From contig JADJOY010000010.1 of the NCBI GenBank assembly GCA_016713535.1, positions 186,001 to 250,000 on the forward strand: DNA of 64,000 nucleotides, written 5' to 3'. Source of the DNA: Deltaproteobacteria bacterium (GTDB lineage: Bacteria > JADJOY01). The position numbers and the translations under genes were made by a program. Numbering within the stretch: the first letter of the stretch is position 1; every line of letters begins with the position of its first letter. Shown piece after piece: positions 1 through 8,529 of the stretch. The notes below the pieces were generated by a model. It saw nothing but the letters and a program-made list of their open reading frames with translations. It searched no databases and had not been told where the DNA came from.

Positions 1-1310
1 TCGGCGAGGATGGACTGCTGGAACGCGGCGTTCATGCCGAAGGTCTTGTCGCTGCCGAACGGGTGCGGCAGGTCGACGCCGAAGCCCACCGACCACACGT
101 AGCGGTCGTTGTCGACGAGGTTCGAGACACCGCTCTGATCGCCGATCGGCGACGCTTCCCAGAAAAACCCCGCGCGCAGGCTCGGCAGCGCCCGCACCAC
201 GCTCTCGCCGTCGCCGAACGTGAAGTCGCCGAGCTGGTACTCGACACCCACCCGCGGCGTCCACGTGTCGTGGGTCGAGTAAGGCAGCGCGATGGTCTCG
301 GCGATCGGGATCGGCACCTCCGGCAACGGCGGAATGACCACTCCGCCGGACGCCCGCACGATCAGCGTCGGGTCCTCGTAGGCGGCCCAGTTCGACCAGG
401 TCACGTCGAGCTCGGCGCGCCACGACTCGTCGGGCGTCCACGCGAGCCCCAGCGTGGCCTGCTGCGGCGTGAACACGTTGACGTTGAAGATGTCGACCAC
501 GAAGCCGTAGGTGATGCCGGCGCCCACCGAACCGCCGGGCGTGACGTGGAAGTCCTCGAAGTCGGCGCGGCTCTCGCCGCGATAGCTGGCGCCGAACGTG
601 AGCCCGCCCAGGAACGGCCCGAGCTGCACTCCGGCGGTGGGCGCGAACTGCCACGGCGCCGAGAGCGAGAGCTCGCCCTGGGACGGCGTGCCGTCGAGGT
701 TGAGGTCGAACACGATCTCACCGGCGGTCGTGTAGTACATCTGCATGCCGGCGCCCGCCTTGAGCCACGGTGCCAGCTCGGCGCCGAAGCCGAAGTAGAT
801 GTACATGAGGTCGAGCATGTGCCGGTACCGCGTGTAGCCGGGCTCGGCCGCGTCGCGGCTGGTCATCGTGAACGCGTGGTCGGTGGGCAGCACGAAGAGC
901 GCGCCACCGGCGACCTTCGTGTCCAGCACCGTCATCGGCAGCGCGATCGAGCCGACCGCCGAGACCTGCTTCTCGACGCGCGGATCGACGTCGCCGTGGA
1001 TCGGCTCGCCGTCCGCGTCCTCGCCGACCACGCCGCCCTTCAGCGGATCGAGCTGTGGGTCGATCGTGAAGAGGCCGAGCTCGACGGTCGGCCCCGTGAG
1101 CGAGGCGAGCCCGGCCGGGTTGTAGAAGATCGCGTAGGTGTCGTCGGTCGACGCGACGTAGGCGCCGCCGAGGGCGACGCCGCGCGGGCCGATGCCGAGC
1201 AAGCCGGGGACCGTGCCGCGCGCCGACGACGCGCTCGCCGCGATCACGCCGAACGCGGCGAGCACCGCGAGGGCCGGGGTCCGCGCGCGACGCCGCTCAG
1301 CGATCTTCAC
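1..1310 (-). CDS. FadL/OmpP1-type outer membrane channel, 3' end outside window
   Basis: Reading the minus strand from a GTG at 1310 gives 436 codons without a stop, running off the left edge. The product begins with a signal peptide (KIAERRRARTP, then an Ala/Val-rich core ending ASASSARG). It continues with the FadL-family N-terminus: GPRGVALGGAYVAS and a YAIFYNPAGLA motif, the NPAG signature of the hydrocarbon/fatty-acid transport porins. Later beta-strand repeats have alternating aromatics (GLTFGASYRGESRADF). It should sit in the outer membrane and pass hydrophobic substrates. The start overlaps the end of the upstream lipoprotein gene by 14 bases, so the two are probably co-translated. 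The substrate cannot be inferred. Confidence 0.8.
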   Translation of the reverse strand, partial: MKIAERRRARTPALAVLAAFGVIAASASSARGTVPGLLGIGPRGVALGGAYVASTDDTYAIFYNPAGLASLTGPTVELGLFTIDPQLDPLKGGVVGEDADGEPIHGDVDPRVEKQVSAVGSIALPMTVLDTKVAGGALFVLPTDHAFTMTSRDAAEPGYTRYRHMLDLMYIYFGFGAELAPWLKAGAGMQMYYTTAGEIVFDLNLDGTPSQGELSLSAPWQFAPTAGVQLGPFLGGLTFGASYRGESRADFEDFHVTPGGSVGAGITYGFVVDIFNVNVFTPQQATLGLAWTPDESWRAELDVTWSNWAAYEDPTLIVRASGGVVIPPLPEVPIPIAETIALPYSTHDTWTPRVGVEYQLGDFTFGDGESVVRALPSLRAGFFWEASPIGDQSGVSNLVDNDRYVWSVGFGVDLPHPFGSDKTFGMNAAFQQSILA

Positions 1311-1779
1311 ACCGCACCCCGCCCTCGTCCTGGCCGTAGAGACACAGACCGCCGTCTGGAGTGACGCGGATGCGGAGGGTCGCGCCGTCCACGTCGACCC
1401 GGAACCCGACCGTCGAGAGCAACGTGGTGCGACCGGAGGCATCGGTGTCGTGGAGCCCGACGACGTGACGGCCGAGGTCGGTGACGAACGCCGCCCCCGC
1501 GCCGGGTGTCAGCGTCGCGACCTGCGTCCCCGGGTCGAGGAGCGCGGGGCCGAGCACGGACGGCTCGAGGAGCACCGCGATCGAGGCGTCCGCGCCGTAG
1601 AGCCGCACGTCGGCGGCGTCGTTGGTCAGCTCCACCACGACCTTGGGCGACACCACGCCGCTCGAGCTGCAGCCGGGCCCCGCCAGCGAAAGCGCGAGCG
1701 CCACTGTTCCGAGCGGCCTCGCAGTCCGCCCCGGTCGGGGGGCGCGCCTCCACCCGCGCCTGTCCTCGCGTCGCGTCAC
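1297..1779 (-). CDS. Predicted lipoprotein, unknown function
   Basis: A 160-residue protein read from a GTG. It has an Arg-rich N-terminus, a hydrophobic stretch GTVALALSLAG and then PGCSSSG, which fits a lipoprotein cleavage site with Cys near residue 36, although the -3 position is not ideal. The remainder is a small beta-rich domain with no family I recognise. It overlaps the FadL-like gene downstream, so an envelope role alongside that porin is a reasonable inference. The upstream strand carries a divergent gene starting at 1887. Confidence 0.6.
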   Translation of the reverse strand: MTRREDRRGWRRAPRPGRTARPLGTVALALSLAGPGCSSSGVVSPKVVVELTNDAADVRLYGADASIAVLLEPSVLGPALLDPGTQVATLTPGAGAAFVTDLGRHVVGLHDTDASGRTTLLSTVGFRVDVDGATLRIRVTPDGGLCLYGQDEGGVRCEDR

Positions 1780-1808
1780 CGCTCGCTCTCTCCCCGCCCC
1801 GCGCGCCT

Positions 1809-1854
1809 TGCTAACAGCGTTAACATGGTGTTACGAACGCGCCGGCCGAGTCAA
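1809..1854. promoter_or_regulatory. Possible divergent promoter region
   Basis: The 107-base gap between the divergent genes holds TGCTAACAG (1809-1817) on the plus strand, an extended -10-like word that recurs before other genes here. It also holds an imperfect dyad GTTAACATGGTGTTAC and, for the minus strand, TTGACT (1849-1854) 15 bases from TAACAC. The spacing is short, so this is a weak call. Confidence 0.25.
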
Positions 1855-1886
1855 CGACTTCGATTCTCGATTTCGCCGACGCACAC

Positions 1887-3269
1887 GTGAGACCGCCTCC
1901 TCCACGGCTACGCCCGCGTCCTCGCTCGCGCGACGCTCGGGCCTGGCTGGTGGCGGCGAGCCTCGCGAGCGCGGTCATCGCGACCGGCCCGAGCGCCGCC
2001 CGCGCCGGCCTGGGGCGCAGTCTCGATCGTCCGATCGACCCGGTGGCGGTCGATGGCGCGCACCTGCCGGAGGTCCTCGGCCGGCCCGTCGCGTCGCTCA
2101 GGGTCGAGGTGTGGCGAGACGGCGCCTTCGCGCCGATCCCGTTCCAGATCGACGAGCGCAACGCCGCCGGCGGCTGGGTGTACCCGAGCGGGCCGGAAGC
2201 GAACGCCGACGAAGACGCCGGCCGCTTCGACGCCAACGACGTGCTGTTCGTGATGGCGCGCGACCTCGCCGGAGCGCGGCCCGCGGGCGCGCCCCCTCCC
2301 GCCGCGGACGGCGCCGCGCCCGCGGTGCTGCGCGAGCTGACCTTTCGCGATCCGCTGGACGGACGCACGGCGTACGCCTACCTGACGGCGTGGGACGACG
2401 CCGCGCCGCCGCCCAGCCCGGTCGACTACGTCCGCTACGTGCCCGAGACCGACGACGTCCGCGCCGCCAACTTCTCGGCGGGCTTCAGCGCGCGGGTGCC
2501 GTTCGCGATCGACCGCATGAGCCTGAAGCTCGCCGACGGCACCTGGGCACCGAGCCACGTCGACATCCTCAAGATCCGGCTGCGCTCGACGATCTGGAGC
2601 GTCTACGACTTCGACCGCGACCAGGACGACTTCGAGAGCGTGACGGCGGCGTGGATCGACGGCCCGGTGCGGGTCGTGCTGCACAAGGGCATGAGCGTGA
2701 GCATGATCCTCGGCATCCAGACGCCGAAGCTCTGGAACGACACGATCTTCCTGCCCTACTCGTTCCAGTACTCGGTGGACATCGCGCTGCCGTTCTCGAT
2801 CACCGCGATCTTCTCGAAGTTCGACCTCATGAGCGGGGTCGACTTCGACGGTCTGAGCGGCGCCAAGCTCTACGTGAAGGGAGTGCCCGAGCCGGTCGCC
2901 GTGGCCGGCGAGCCGCCGCGCGCGGCGCTCGCCGCCTTGCGCGCGAGCGGCGCCGAGCAGCGCGTCACCGCGCTCGAGTGGAACGGCGTCTTCTCGCTGA
3001 CCCGCATCCACATCGACCGGTCGGTGCCGCTCGAGGTGAAGGTGCGGTGGGTCGACGACCCCGCGGTGGAGGATCCGCCCGAGCGCAAGCGCGGCGCGAC
3101 ACCCGGGCTCTACTTCGACTTCGAGAACTGGCTCGGCATGGAGCAGAAGAACGTGACGATCGGCACCGGCATCTATCTGCCGCCGGGCTTCCAGCACGGC
3201 GACGAGGAGACCTTCGAGCGGCGCCTGGATCACCCGGTGGAGCTGGTCGCGCCGGCGCCGGCGCGCTGA
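1887..3269 (+). CDS. Secreted protein of unknown function, 460 aa
   Basis: Starts at GTG with an Arg-rich leader followed by a signal peptide (WLVAASLASAVIATG, then SAARA). The mature part opens with a segment typical of beta-sandwich envelope proteins (ASLRVEVWRDGAFAPIPFQI) and continues as a long domain rich in aromatic and acidic residues, including YDFDRDQDDFESV and YFDFENWLGMEQKNV near the C-terminus. I do not recognise a named family. Export to the periplasm or outer membrane is supported by the signal peptide only. It is followed at once by a repeat block, which probably ends the transcript. Confidence 0.7.
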   Translation: MRPPPPRLRPRPRSRDARAWLVAASLASAVIATGPSAARAGLGRSLDRPIDPVAVDGAHLPEVLGRPVASLRVEVWRDGAFAPIPFQIDERNAAGGWVYPSGPEANADEDAGRFDANDVLFVMARDLAGARPAGAPPPAADGAAPAVLRELTFRDPLDGRTAYAYLTAWDDAAPPPSPVDYVRYVPETDDVRAANFSAGFSARVPFAIDRMSLKLADGTWAPSHVDILKIRLRSTIWSVYDFDRDQDDFESVTAAWIDGPVRVVLHKGMSVSMILGIQTPKLWNDTIFLPYSFQYSVDIALPFSITAIFSKFDLMSGVDFDGLSGAKLYVKGVPEPVAVAGEPPRAALAALRASGAEQRVTALEWNGVFSLTRIHIDRSVPLEVKVRWVDDPAVEDPPERKRGATPGLYFDFENWLGMEQKNVTIGTGIYLPPGFQHGDEETFERRLDHPVELVAPAPAR

Positions 3270-3293
3270 TCGCGGCTCCGGTCGGAGGGACGG

Positions 3294-3770
3294 CCTCCCG
3301 GCCGTCCGACAACACCAGGAGCGGACCGACAGCGATCCGCGCCGCGGCGACGCCACGCTCACGGCGTATCGCCGGGCACGCGACGCGTGCCCCTCCGGAC
3401 CGCGATCGATCGCCGGCCCGCCGGGAGGCGGGCCCTCCGAACCAGTGTGCCAGAGGCCAGCCCCCCCCGCGGCGCGCGCCGCACCCGAGAGCGTCACGGA
3501 CGCGCGATCGTCTCGGAGCGAAGGCCTCCCGGCCGTCCGACAACACCAGGAGCGGACCGACAGCGATCCGCGCCGCGGCGACGCCACGCTCACGGCGTAT
3601 CGCCGGGCACGCGACGCGTGCCCCTCCGGACCGCGATCGATCGCCGGCCCGCCGGGAGGCGGGCCCTCCGAAACCGGTGTGCCAGAGGCCAGCACCCCCG
3701 CGGCGCGCGCCGCACCCGAGAGCGTCACGGACGCGCGATCGTCTCGGAGCGAAGGCCTCCCGGCCGTCCG
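3294..3770. repeat. Two tandem 231-bp hairpin cassettes
   Basis: The word CCTCCCGGCCGTCCGA occurs at 3294, 3525 and 3756, exactly 231 bases apart, with near-identical sequence between. Each unit contains three perfect hairpins: GACGGCC-tccc-GGCCGTC; TATCGCC followed by GGGCACGC-gac-GCGTGCCC and CTCC; and GGCCCGCC-ggga-GGCGGGCC and CTCC (3415-3438 in copy 1). The block fills the space between convergent genes. The open frames across it are very Arg/Pro-rich and are not believable proteins. Confidence 0.9.
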
Positions 3771-3789
3771 AATAGCTCCGGCCCGCCGG

Positions 3790-4296
3790 TCAGAGCTTCG
3801 AGAGCGCCTTCTTCGCGAGCTCGACGGCGCCGTCCTTGGGGGCGGGTCGCTTCATCGCCGAGGCTGCCGAGGTGAGGTCGATCGCGAGGACCTCGTTGTC
3901 ACGGGTGAGCACGAGCAGCGTCGAGTAGTGGGTGAGCCACACCGCCTCGTCGCCCACCCCGAACACGGTCGGACCGTCGGAGCGCTTCTGCAGGAACGCG
4001 GGTCTCGCGCCGGTCCCGGTGCGTAGCTCCACCCTCACCGCGCGCCCCGAGCCGTCGGCGAGGTTGAAGTTGCAGGAGAAGGCGCCGCGGCCGCTCTGCG
4101 CCTGGGGCTCACCGACGGTGAGCTTGAGCGACGACGCGATGTCGCTGGCGGTCACGAGCTCGCACGCGCGCGGGTTCTGATGCTTCGAGTCCGGCCCCTT
4201 GGGCGGCGCACCCGCGACCGCGGGGCGGACGGAGGCGACGGCGAGGATCCCCGCCAGGGCGAGCGCGGCGGACGGCGACGAGACGGATCGGGTCAT
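3790..4296 (-). CDS. Small secreted protein, DUF3558-like
   Basis: A 168-residue product with a clear signal peptide (AALALAGILAVASVRPAVAG). The pattern CELVTASDIASSL followed about 30 residues later by FSCNFNL resembles the paired-Cys architecture of DUF3558/PknH-sensor-like extracytoplasmic domains, where the two Cys form a disulfide. The tail GAVELAKKALSKL is a short amphipathic helix. Family membership is from pattern recognition only. It lies next to another Cys-containing secreted protein on the same strand but with its own spacing, so co-transcription is possible but not shown. Confidence 0.55.
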   Translation of the reverse strand: MTRSVSSPSAALALAGILAVASVRPAVAGAPPKGPDSKHQNPRACELVTASDIASSLKLTVGEPQAQSGRGAFSCNFNLADGSGRAVRVELRTGTGARPAFLQKRSDGPTVFGVGDEAVWLTHYSTLLVLTRDNEVLAIDLTSAASAMKRPAPKDGAVELAKKALSKL

Positions 4297-4406
4297 GGCG
4301 CTCCCTCGGCCGCGGCGGGTCCACGCGAGCGAGCGCGGTGCCGCGGACGGCTGCGACGGCGGCTGAGCTTAACGCGGCGCCCCCCGCGCGCGCCTCGTGG
4401 GTTGGC

Positions 4407-5000
4407 TCAGAACGTCACGCTGCCGATCAGCGTCATCACCGCGGGGCGGTCGAAGCTCGTCGCGACGCCGCCCGCGTCCACGACCAGCATGCGGTCGCCG
4501 CGGCTCGCCTGGCCGAGCAGCCAGGTCGTCGGTGGCTCGCCCTTGTTGGTGGGCTCGCGGTGGCCGACCTGCACCACCACCTGCGCGCCGCCCGCCGTGG
4601 TGGTGCGGAAGGTCTCGTCGAACTTGACCTCGAGGTCGGCCCGCCGCGCCGCGAAGCAGCTCTCGACGAACCGACCGAGCTCGGAGGACGGTCCGTGCAG
4701 CACGAGCGCCGACGTCGTGCCCTGCGGCGCCGTGACGCGCGCCGCGGCGGTCGACGCGGCCGGCAGCGCGCGGCACCAGCCGCGCTCGTTGGGCTCCTGC
4801 TTACCGGCGATCGGATCGGTCACGGTCCAGCTCGGCGGCGCCGTGAACCCGCGCCCTTCGGCCACGAACCTGGCCCACGTGCCGCGGCTCGGAGCGCTCG
4901 CGGTCTGGGACGAGCCGCCCTTCGAGCAGGCGCCGGCGGCGACCACGACGGCGAGCAGCGACGAGAGCGCGACGCGCGCGTACGGCCGGGTGACGGTCAT
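4407..5000 (-). CDS. Predicted lipoprotein, unknown function
   Basis: A 197-residue product. I chose the ATG at 5000 because GGAGG lies 7 bases upstream and the signal peptide (VALSSLLAVVVAAGACSKG) begins just after it; longer in-frame starts add only repeat-like sequence. AGAC gives a plausible acylation Cys at about residue 25. The mature domain has a GFTAPPSWTVTD opening, similar to small periplasmic sensor domains that carry a hydrophobic APPSW motif, and ends LIGSVTF. Function unknown; probably anchored to a membrane. Confidence 0.6.
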   Translation of the reverse strand: MTVTRPYARVALSSLLAVVVAAGACSKGGSSQTASAPSRGTWARFVAEGRGFTAPPSWTVTDPIAGKQEPNERGWCRALPAASTAAARVTAPQGTTSALVLHGPSSELGRFVESCFAARRADLEVKFDETFRTTTAGGAQVVVQVGHREPTNKGEPPTTWLLGQASRGDRMLVVDAGGVATSFDRPAVMTLIGSVTF

Positions 5001-5197
5001 GGGCGAACCTCCGAGGCGGGACGAGACGAGCGATGGCGAGCCTTCTACTTCGCCGGGCTCGGGCTGCAAAGGGCCGCCGAGCCGGGCCCTCCGAACCGTG
5101 GCCGAACGTGCACCCCTCGGCGGGACGGCCTCCCGGCCCGCCGCCAGATCGGAGCGGGCTCGGACCGACCCCGATCCGCGCTGATCGCCACGGCGCC

Positions 5198-5206
5198 TGC
5201 TAACAT
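5198..5206 (+). promoter_or_regulatory. Extended -10-like element
   Basis: TGCTAACAT matches the extended -10 form TGnTAnnaT and nearly equals TGCTAAGAT before the DAHP synthase gene (8495). It places a transcript start about 15 bases downstream and argues that the downstream gene starts at ATG 5259, not at the ATG inside the element. Confidence 0.35.
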
Positions 5207-5258
5207 GCGGCGCGCGCCGGCCGGACACGGTCCGATCGTCCGCGCCGCGTCACTCTCC

Positions 5259-6131
5259 ATGACCGTCTCCGAGCTGCGGCGCCAGGAGTTGCTGGTTCGT
5301 CTGCCTCACGCGGTGCTCGCCGTGCTCGCGGTGGCCGGCGCTGCGGTCCTGGCGCGCGCGTTCGCGCAGCCCGGGATCCTGGCGATGCCCGACCTCGTGG
5401 CGCCGAGCGACGGGCCGAACTGGGCCGCGCGCTTCCTGCTGCCGGCGGCGGCGCCGCTCGCGCTCGAGCTGGTGCTGGGCGGTGCGCTGGCGCTGGTGAG
5501 CGGGGTGCGGCGCTCGTTCACGCTCGAGCTCACGCGACGCTCGGAGCATCTGGTGGCGAGCGAAGCCACGGCCGCGGTCGAGCAGGTGCTCGCGCGGCTG
5601 ACGCGGCTCGGCTTCGACGGGCGCGTCGAGCAGACGCACGGCAAGACCGTGATCGCGGTGGCGCGGCCGCGCTCGCATCCGTTCCGTGGCTTCGACGGGC
5701 TGCCGCTCGAAGGCACGGTCACGGTCGAGGAGATCGCCGGTGTATCGCACGTGTGCGCGAGTCTCTCGATCGCGACGTTCATCGTCCGGGACACCGGCGA
5801 GGCGCTCTATCTGACCCAGCTCGCCGAGTTCCTGGCGGGGCACGCCGACACGCTCCATCCGGTGCGGGGGCCGGCGGTCGGCATGAACTTCGCGGTCGGC
5901 TACGCGGCGCTGGGGGTCGCGCTCGCCGCGATCGCGGTGCAGACCGGCTCGCTCAGCCTCGCGGTATACGCCGACTCGAGCTCGATGCTCGGGCTGGCGA
6001 TGGGCGGGATCACGTCGTTCGCGATCGTGTTCCAGTGGCGAACGGTGGTGGGTCTTCCCGAGACGATCGCGGCGATCGCCGCGGCCTTGGTCACGCGCCT
6101 GGTGCTGGTGGGCGTGTCGCCGGGCCTGTGA
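5259..6131 (+). CDS. Integral membrane protein, unknown function
   Basis: A 290-residue protein starting MTVSELRRQ. Hydrophobic segments lie near residues 13-40 (AVLAVLAVAGAAVLARAFA), 60-80, about 210-230 and 240-285 at the C-terminus (ETIAAIAAALVTRLVLVGV). Between them is a soluble domain of about 100 residues (VEQVLARLTRLGFDGRVEQ and following) with an alpha/beta pattern. No catalytic motif is evident. It is followed after 28 bases by the YjdF-like gene, so the two are likely one operon. A role in the envelope is all that can be said. Confidence 0.6.
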   Translation: MTVSELRRQELLVRLPHAVLAVLAVAGAAVLARAFAQPGILAMPDLVAPSDGPNWAARFLLPAAAPLALELVLGGALALVSGVRRSFTLELTRRSEHLVASEATAAVEQVLARLTRLGFDGRVEQTHGKTVIAVARPRSHPFRGFDGLPLEGTVTVEEIAGVSHVCASLSIATFIVRDTGEALYLTQLAEFLAGHADTLHPVRGPAVGMNFAVGYAALGVALAAIAVQTGSLSLAVYADSSSMLGLAMGGITSFAIVFQWRTVVGLPETIAAIAAALVTRLVLVGVSPGL

Positions 6132-6159
6132 ACCCGAAGCTCGCAGCTCGAGGCATCGA

Positions 6160-6798
6160 ATGGACGACACGACCGCGCCGCTCACCCCGGGGCGCTTCGC
6201 GAGCGCGATGCTCGCGGTGGTTGCCGTGGGGCTGGTGATCTCGGGGATCGGCCCCAGGGACCGCTTCACGTGGCTGCTGGAGGTCGCGCCGGTGCTGATC
6301 GGCGCGCCGATCTTCCTCGCCACCTTCCGGCGCTTCCCCTTCACGCCGCTCGTCTACGCGCTGCTCGCGGTGCACGCGTACGTGCTGATGATCGGCGGGC
6401 ACTGGACCTACGCCGAGGTGCCGTTCGGCTTCTGGTTGCAGAAGGTCCTTCACTTCGCGCGCAACCCGTACGATCGCATCGGGCACTTCGCGCAGGGTTT
6501 CATCCCCGCGATCGTGGGACGCGAGATCCTGCTGCGGTGCTCGCCGCTGCGTGGCAGCCGCTGGCTGCCGGTGCTGGTCTTCACCTGCTGCATGACGCTG
6601 AGCGTGACCTACGAGTTCATCGAGTGGTGGACCGCGCTCGCGACCGGCATCGCCGCGGAGGCGTTCCTCGGCACGCAGGGCGATCCGTGGGACACGCAGT
6701 GGGACATGTTCCTGTGCGGAGTCGGCGCGATCACCGCGCTGGTGACGCTATCGCGGCTCCAGGATCGGCAGCTCGCGCGGATCGAAGCGGCGCGCTGA
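6160..6798 (+). CDS. yjdF: YjdF/DUF2238-family inner membrane protein
   Basis: A 212-residue multi-pass membrane protein. Family hallmarks visible are GGHWTYAEVPFGFW, the RNPYDRIGHFAQGFIPA segment, SVTYEFIEWW and the terminal QGDPWDTQWDMFLCGVGA, whose DxQWDM pattern is characteristic of DUF2238. About five to six hydrophobic helices are spread across the length. Members of the family are inner-membrane proteins of unknown biochemical role. The length is normal for the family. It lies downstream of another membrane protein and ends at a strong hairpin shared with the convergent hslR-like gene. Confidence 0.85.
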   Translation: MDDTTAPLTPGRFASAMLAVVAVGLVISGIGPRDRFTWLLEVAPVLIGAPIFLATFRRFPFTPLVYALLAVHAYVLMIGGHWTYAEVPFGFWLQKVLHFARNPYDRIGHFAQGFIPAIVGREILLRCSPLRGSRWLPVLVFTCCMTLSVTYEFIEWWTALATGIAAEAFLGTQGDPWDTQWDMFLCGVGAITALVTLSRLQDRQLARIEAAR

Positions 6799-6812
6799 CG
6801 GGCGAAGTGGGC

Positions 6813-6833
6813 GGGGGGCTCGAAGAGCCCCCC
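6813..6833. terminator. Bidirectional hairpin between convergent genes
   Basis: Perfect 9-bp stem GGGGGGCTC-gaa-GAGCCCCCC. No T-run follows on either side. It lies between the stops at 6798 and 6847 and is almost the same hairpin as 7962-7982, with one C:G pair swapped for G:C. Confidence 0.6.
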
Positions 6834-6846
6834 CGAGGAATCCGAT

Positions 6847-7238
6847 TCACCAGCCGCGCATGCGGCCGATGGCGCGGCGGTCGCGCTTGGTGGGGCGCCC
6901 GGCGCCGCGATCACGGATCACGAACGGACCCTCGGGGCGCGGCGGGGCGGCGGCGAGTGGTCCACGTAGAGCTGACGCGCCGCGGGCGCCGGGCCGCGGC
7001 GCTCGGCGACACCGGCGACCTCGAGGATCAGGCGTCGCTCGTCGCGCCGGATCTCGAGGCGGTCGCCGACCCGCACCACCTTGGCCGGCTGCGCGCCGTG
7101 GCCGTTCACCGTGACGTGACCGCCACGGCAGGCCTCCTGGGCGAGGGCGCGGGTCTTGTAGATCCGCGCCGCCCACAGCCACTTGTCGACGCGCACCGGC
7201 TCGGGCGCGGGCGCGGGCGGATCGACGGGAGCGTTCAT
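6847..7238 (-). CDS. hslR: HslR-like S4-domain RNA-binding protein, frameshifted
   Basis: From ATG 7238 the product has the S4 fold of heat-shock protein 15: VRVDKWLWAARIYKTR, then CRGGHVTVNGHGAQPAKVVRVGD. HslR binds stalled 50S subunits that carry nascent chains. The frame starting at 7238 meets a stop at 6918. The expected basic C-terminus (GRPTKRDRRAIGRMRGW) lies in a neighbouring frame that ends at 6847, so one base has been gained or lost in the C/G-rich run near 6940-6960. The reconstructed length (about 130 aa) is normal for the family. A sequence error is likelier than a real mutation, because both halves are well preserved. Confidence 0.75.
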
Positions 7239-7338
7239 GAGGCGCGACCGAGAGGCGTCGCGAGAATGTAGCGCGAGGGAGCGCGCGCGCGGGCCAACAG
7301 GACTCCACGAACGGGAGTCGCCACGCTCTCGTGTGTCG

Positions 7339-7405
7339 CGACGCGGGGGACGGAGCCCCCCGCGCTACGAAAACCACCGTAGCGACGGGGGTTCCATCCC
7401 CCGTC
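7339..7405. repeat. Two word-hairpins with 5-nt G/C blocks
   Basis: GCGGGGG-acggag-CCCCCGC (with an extra C) is followed by GCGACGGGGG-ttccat-CCCCCGTCGC, a perfect 10-bp stem. The same design (GTAGCG, G-run, short loop, C-run) recurs at about 35021-35080. Confidence 0.6.
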
Positions 7406-7428
7406 GCCAGGTCCACGCGGCTTCCACG

Positions 7429-7880
7429 AGCGACAGCGCCTCGGGTGGGCCCTACTGGGATCGACCGTGTCGCGGTGTCGCGTCGTCACGTATCGCCGGG
7501 CACGCAACGCGTGCCCCTCCGGCGGCCGCGCCCAGTCGGATCGGGACGCAACCCCGAGCGGGATCCCGGATCGCGGACCGACCAGACTCGCCAAGGGGCG
7601 CGTCGCAGCGCGACGCCGCGAGCGACAGCGACTCGGGTGGGCCCTACTGGGATCGACCGTGTCGCGGTGTCGCGTCGTCACGTATCGCCGGGCACGCAAC
7701 GCGTGCCACTCCGGCGCCCAGTCGGATCGGGACGCAGGCCCGAGCGGGATCCCGGATCGCGGAACGACCAGACTCGCCAGGGGCGTCGCAGCGCGACGCC
7801 GCGAGCGACAGCGACTGGTGGGCCCTACTGGGGATCGACCGTGTCGCGGGTCGCGTCGTCACGTCGCGGGCACGCACGGC
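7429..7880. repeat. Tandem hairpin cassettes, about 190-bp period
   Basis: CGACAGCG begins at 7431, 7623 and 7806, giving periods of 192 and 183 bases. Each unit includes TATCGCC plus GGGCACGC-aac-GCGTGCCC (mutated in the later copies) and a shared tail CCCGAGCGGGATCCCGGATC. The third unit is incomplete. No believable reading frame crosses the block. Confidence 0.8.
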
Positions 7881-7961
7881 CGGTGCGGGGGGACTCTAGT
7901 GGCCGGTCGAGGCGACCGCACGAGCGAGGACTTGGGGGGACCCGGCGATTCACTTGCGGGC

Positions 7962-7982
7962 GGGGGGCTGGAACAGCCCCCC
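7962..7982. terminator. Hairpin just past the stop of a minus-strand gene
   Basis: Perfect stem GGGGGGCTG-gaa-CAGCCCCCC, 2 bases beyond the stop codon of the gene ending at 7985. No T-run, but the position and the twin at 6813 support a terminator or RNA-end role. Confidence 0.6.
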
Positions 7983-7984
7983 GT

Positions 7985-8377
7985 TCAATGCGTCCAGCCC
8001 CGCGAGCCGGTCGGCTCCTCGTCGTCCTCGTAGCCGTGCGAGAGCACGAACTGCCAGGACGCGACGCGCTCGCGCTCGTCCTCGGAGATCAGCTCGAAGA
8101 GGAACTCCTCCTCGTCGCGCTGCTCGACCTGCACGTAGGCAACGTCCGCCGGATGCAGGAAGATTTCCGCCATCACCCGCTTGCCGCGGAACACCTGAAC
8201 CAGCAAGGTCTCTTCGTCCTCGACGGCCAGGTGCCAGTGAAGGTCCTCGTCGTCGTAGACCACCGACTCGGGAGTACCGGCGCGCACGATGCAATTGGCG
8301 TGGCGCTGCAACCAGGTCCAGAACTGCTCGAACGGCAGCGTGGTGGACGAGCTCTTGGCGGTCTTCTTCGAGTCCAT
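7985..8377 (-). CDS. Small acidic protein, unknown function
   Basis: A 130-residue protein. The start at 8377 is chosen because a near-perfect ribosome-binding site (GGAGGTGATT) lies just upstream. The sequence is rich in Asp/Glu and aromatics (FEQFWTWLQRHANCIV, VVYDDEDLHWHLAVEDEET, EEFLFELISEDERERV), has no signal peptide or membrane helix and looks like a small cytoplasmic alpha/beta protein. I do not recognise the family. The strong initiation signal suggests high expression. It is divergent from the DAHP synthase gene. Confidence 0.65.
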   Translation of the reverse strand: MDSKKTAKSSSTTLPFEQFWTWLQRHANCIVRAGTPESVVYDDEDLHWHLAVEDEETLLVQVFRGKRVMAEIFLHPADVAYVQVEQRDEEEFLFELISEDERERVASWQFVLSHGYEDDEEPTGSRGWTH

Positions 8378-8494
8378 GGGCGGAATCACCTCCGTCGGAA
8401 ACCCGGGGGCTGGCAAGTGAGCGAGTCTAGCAGGCGCTTTTGGAGGCCGTCTTCCGCACGCTCCGTTCCCTGCCCGCCCGCCACCGCGAAGCCC

Positions 8495-8503
8495 TGCTAA
8501 GAT
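8495..8503 (+). promoter_or_regulatory. Extended -10 element upstream of DAHP synthase
   Basis: TGCTAAGAT, 27 bases before the ATG at 8530, fits TGnTAnnaT. No convincing -35 hexamer is visible 17 bases upstream, as expected for an extended -10 promoter. Confidence 0.4.
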
Positions 8504-8529
8504 CGGTCGCTTTGCCCAACGCTCACGCC

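Noticed and set aside
63-1364. Long plus-strand frame of 433 codons
   Set aside because: Composition is Arg/His/Ala-rich without any domain; the opposite strand reads as a FadL-type porin with signal peptide and NPAG motif.
1622-3775. 717-codon plus-strand frame
   Set aside because: It is antisense-like Arg/Pro-rich text over the gene at 1887 and continues through a tandem repeat block.
7339-7880. Short proteins in the repeat block before 8 kb
   Set aside because: Frames follow the repeat period and contain only Arg/Ser/Pro-rich text.
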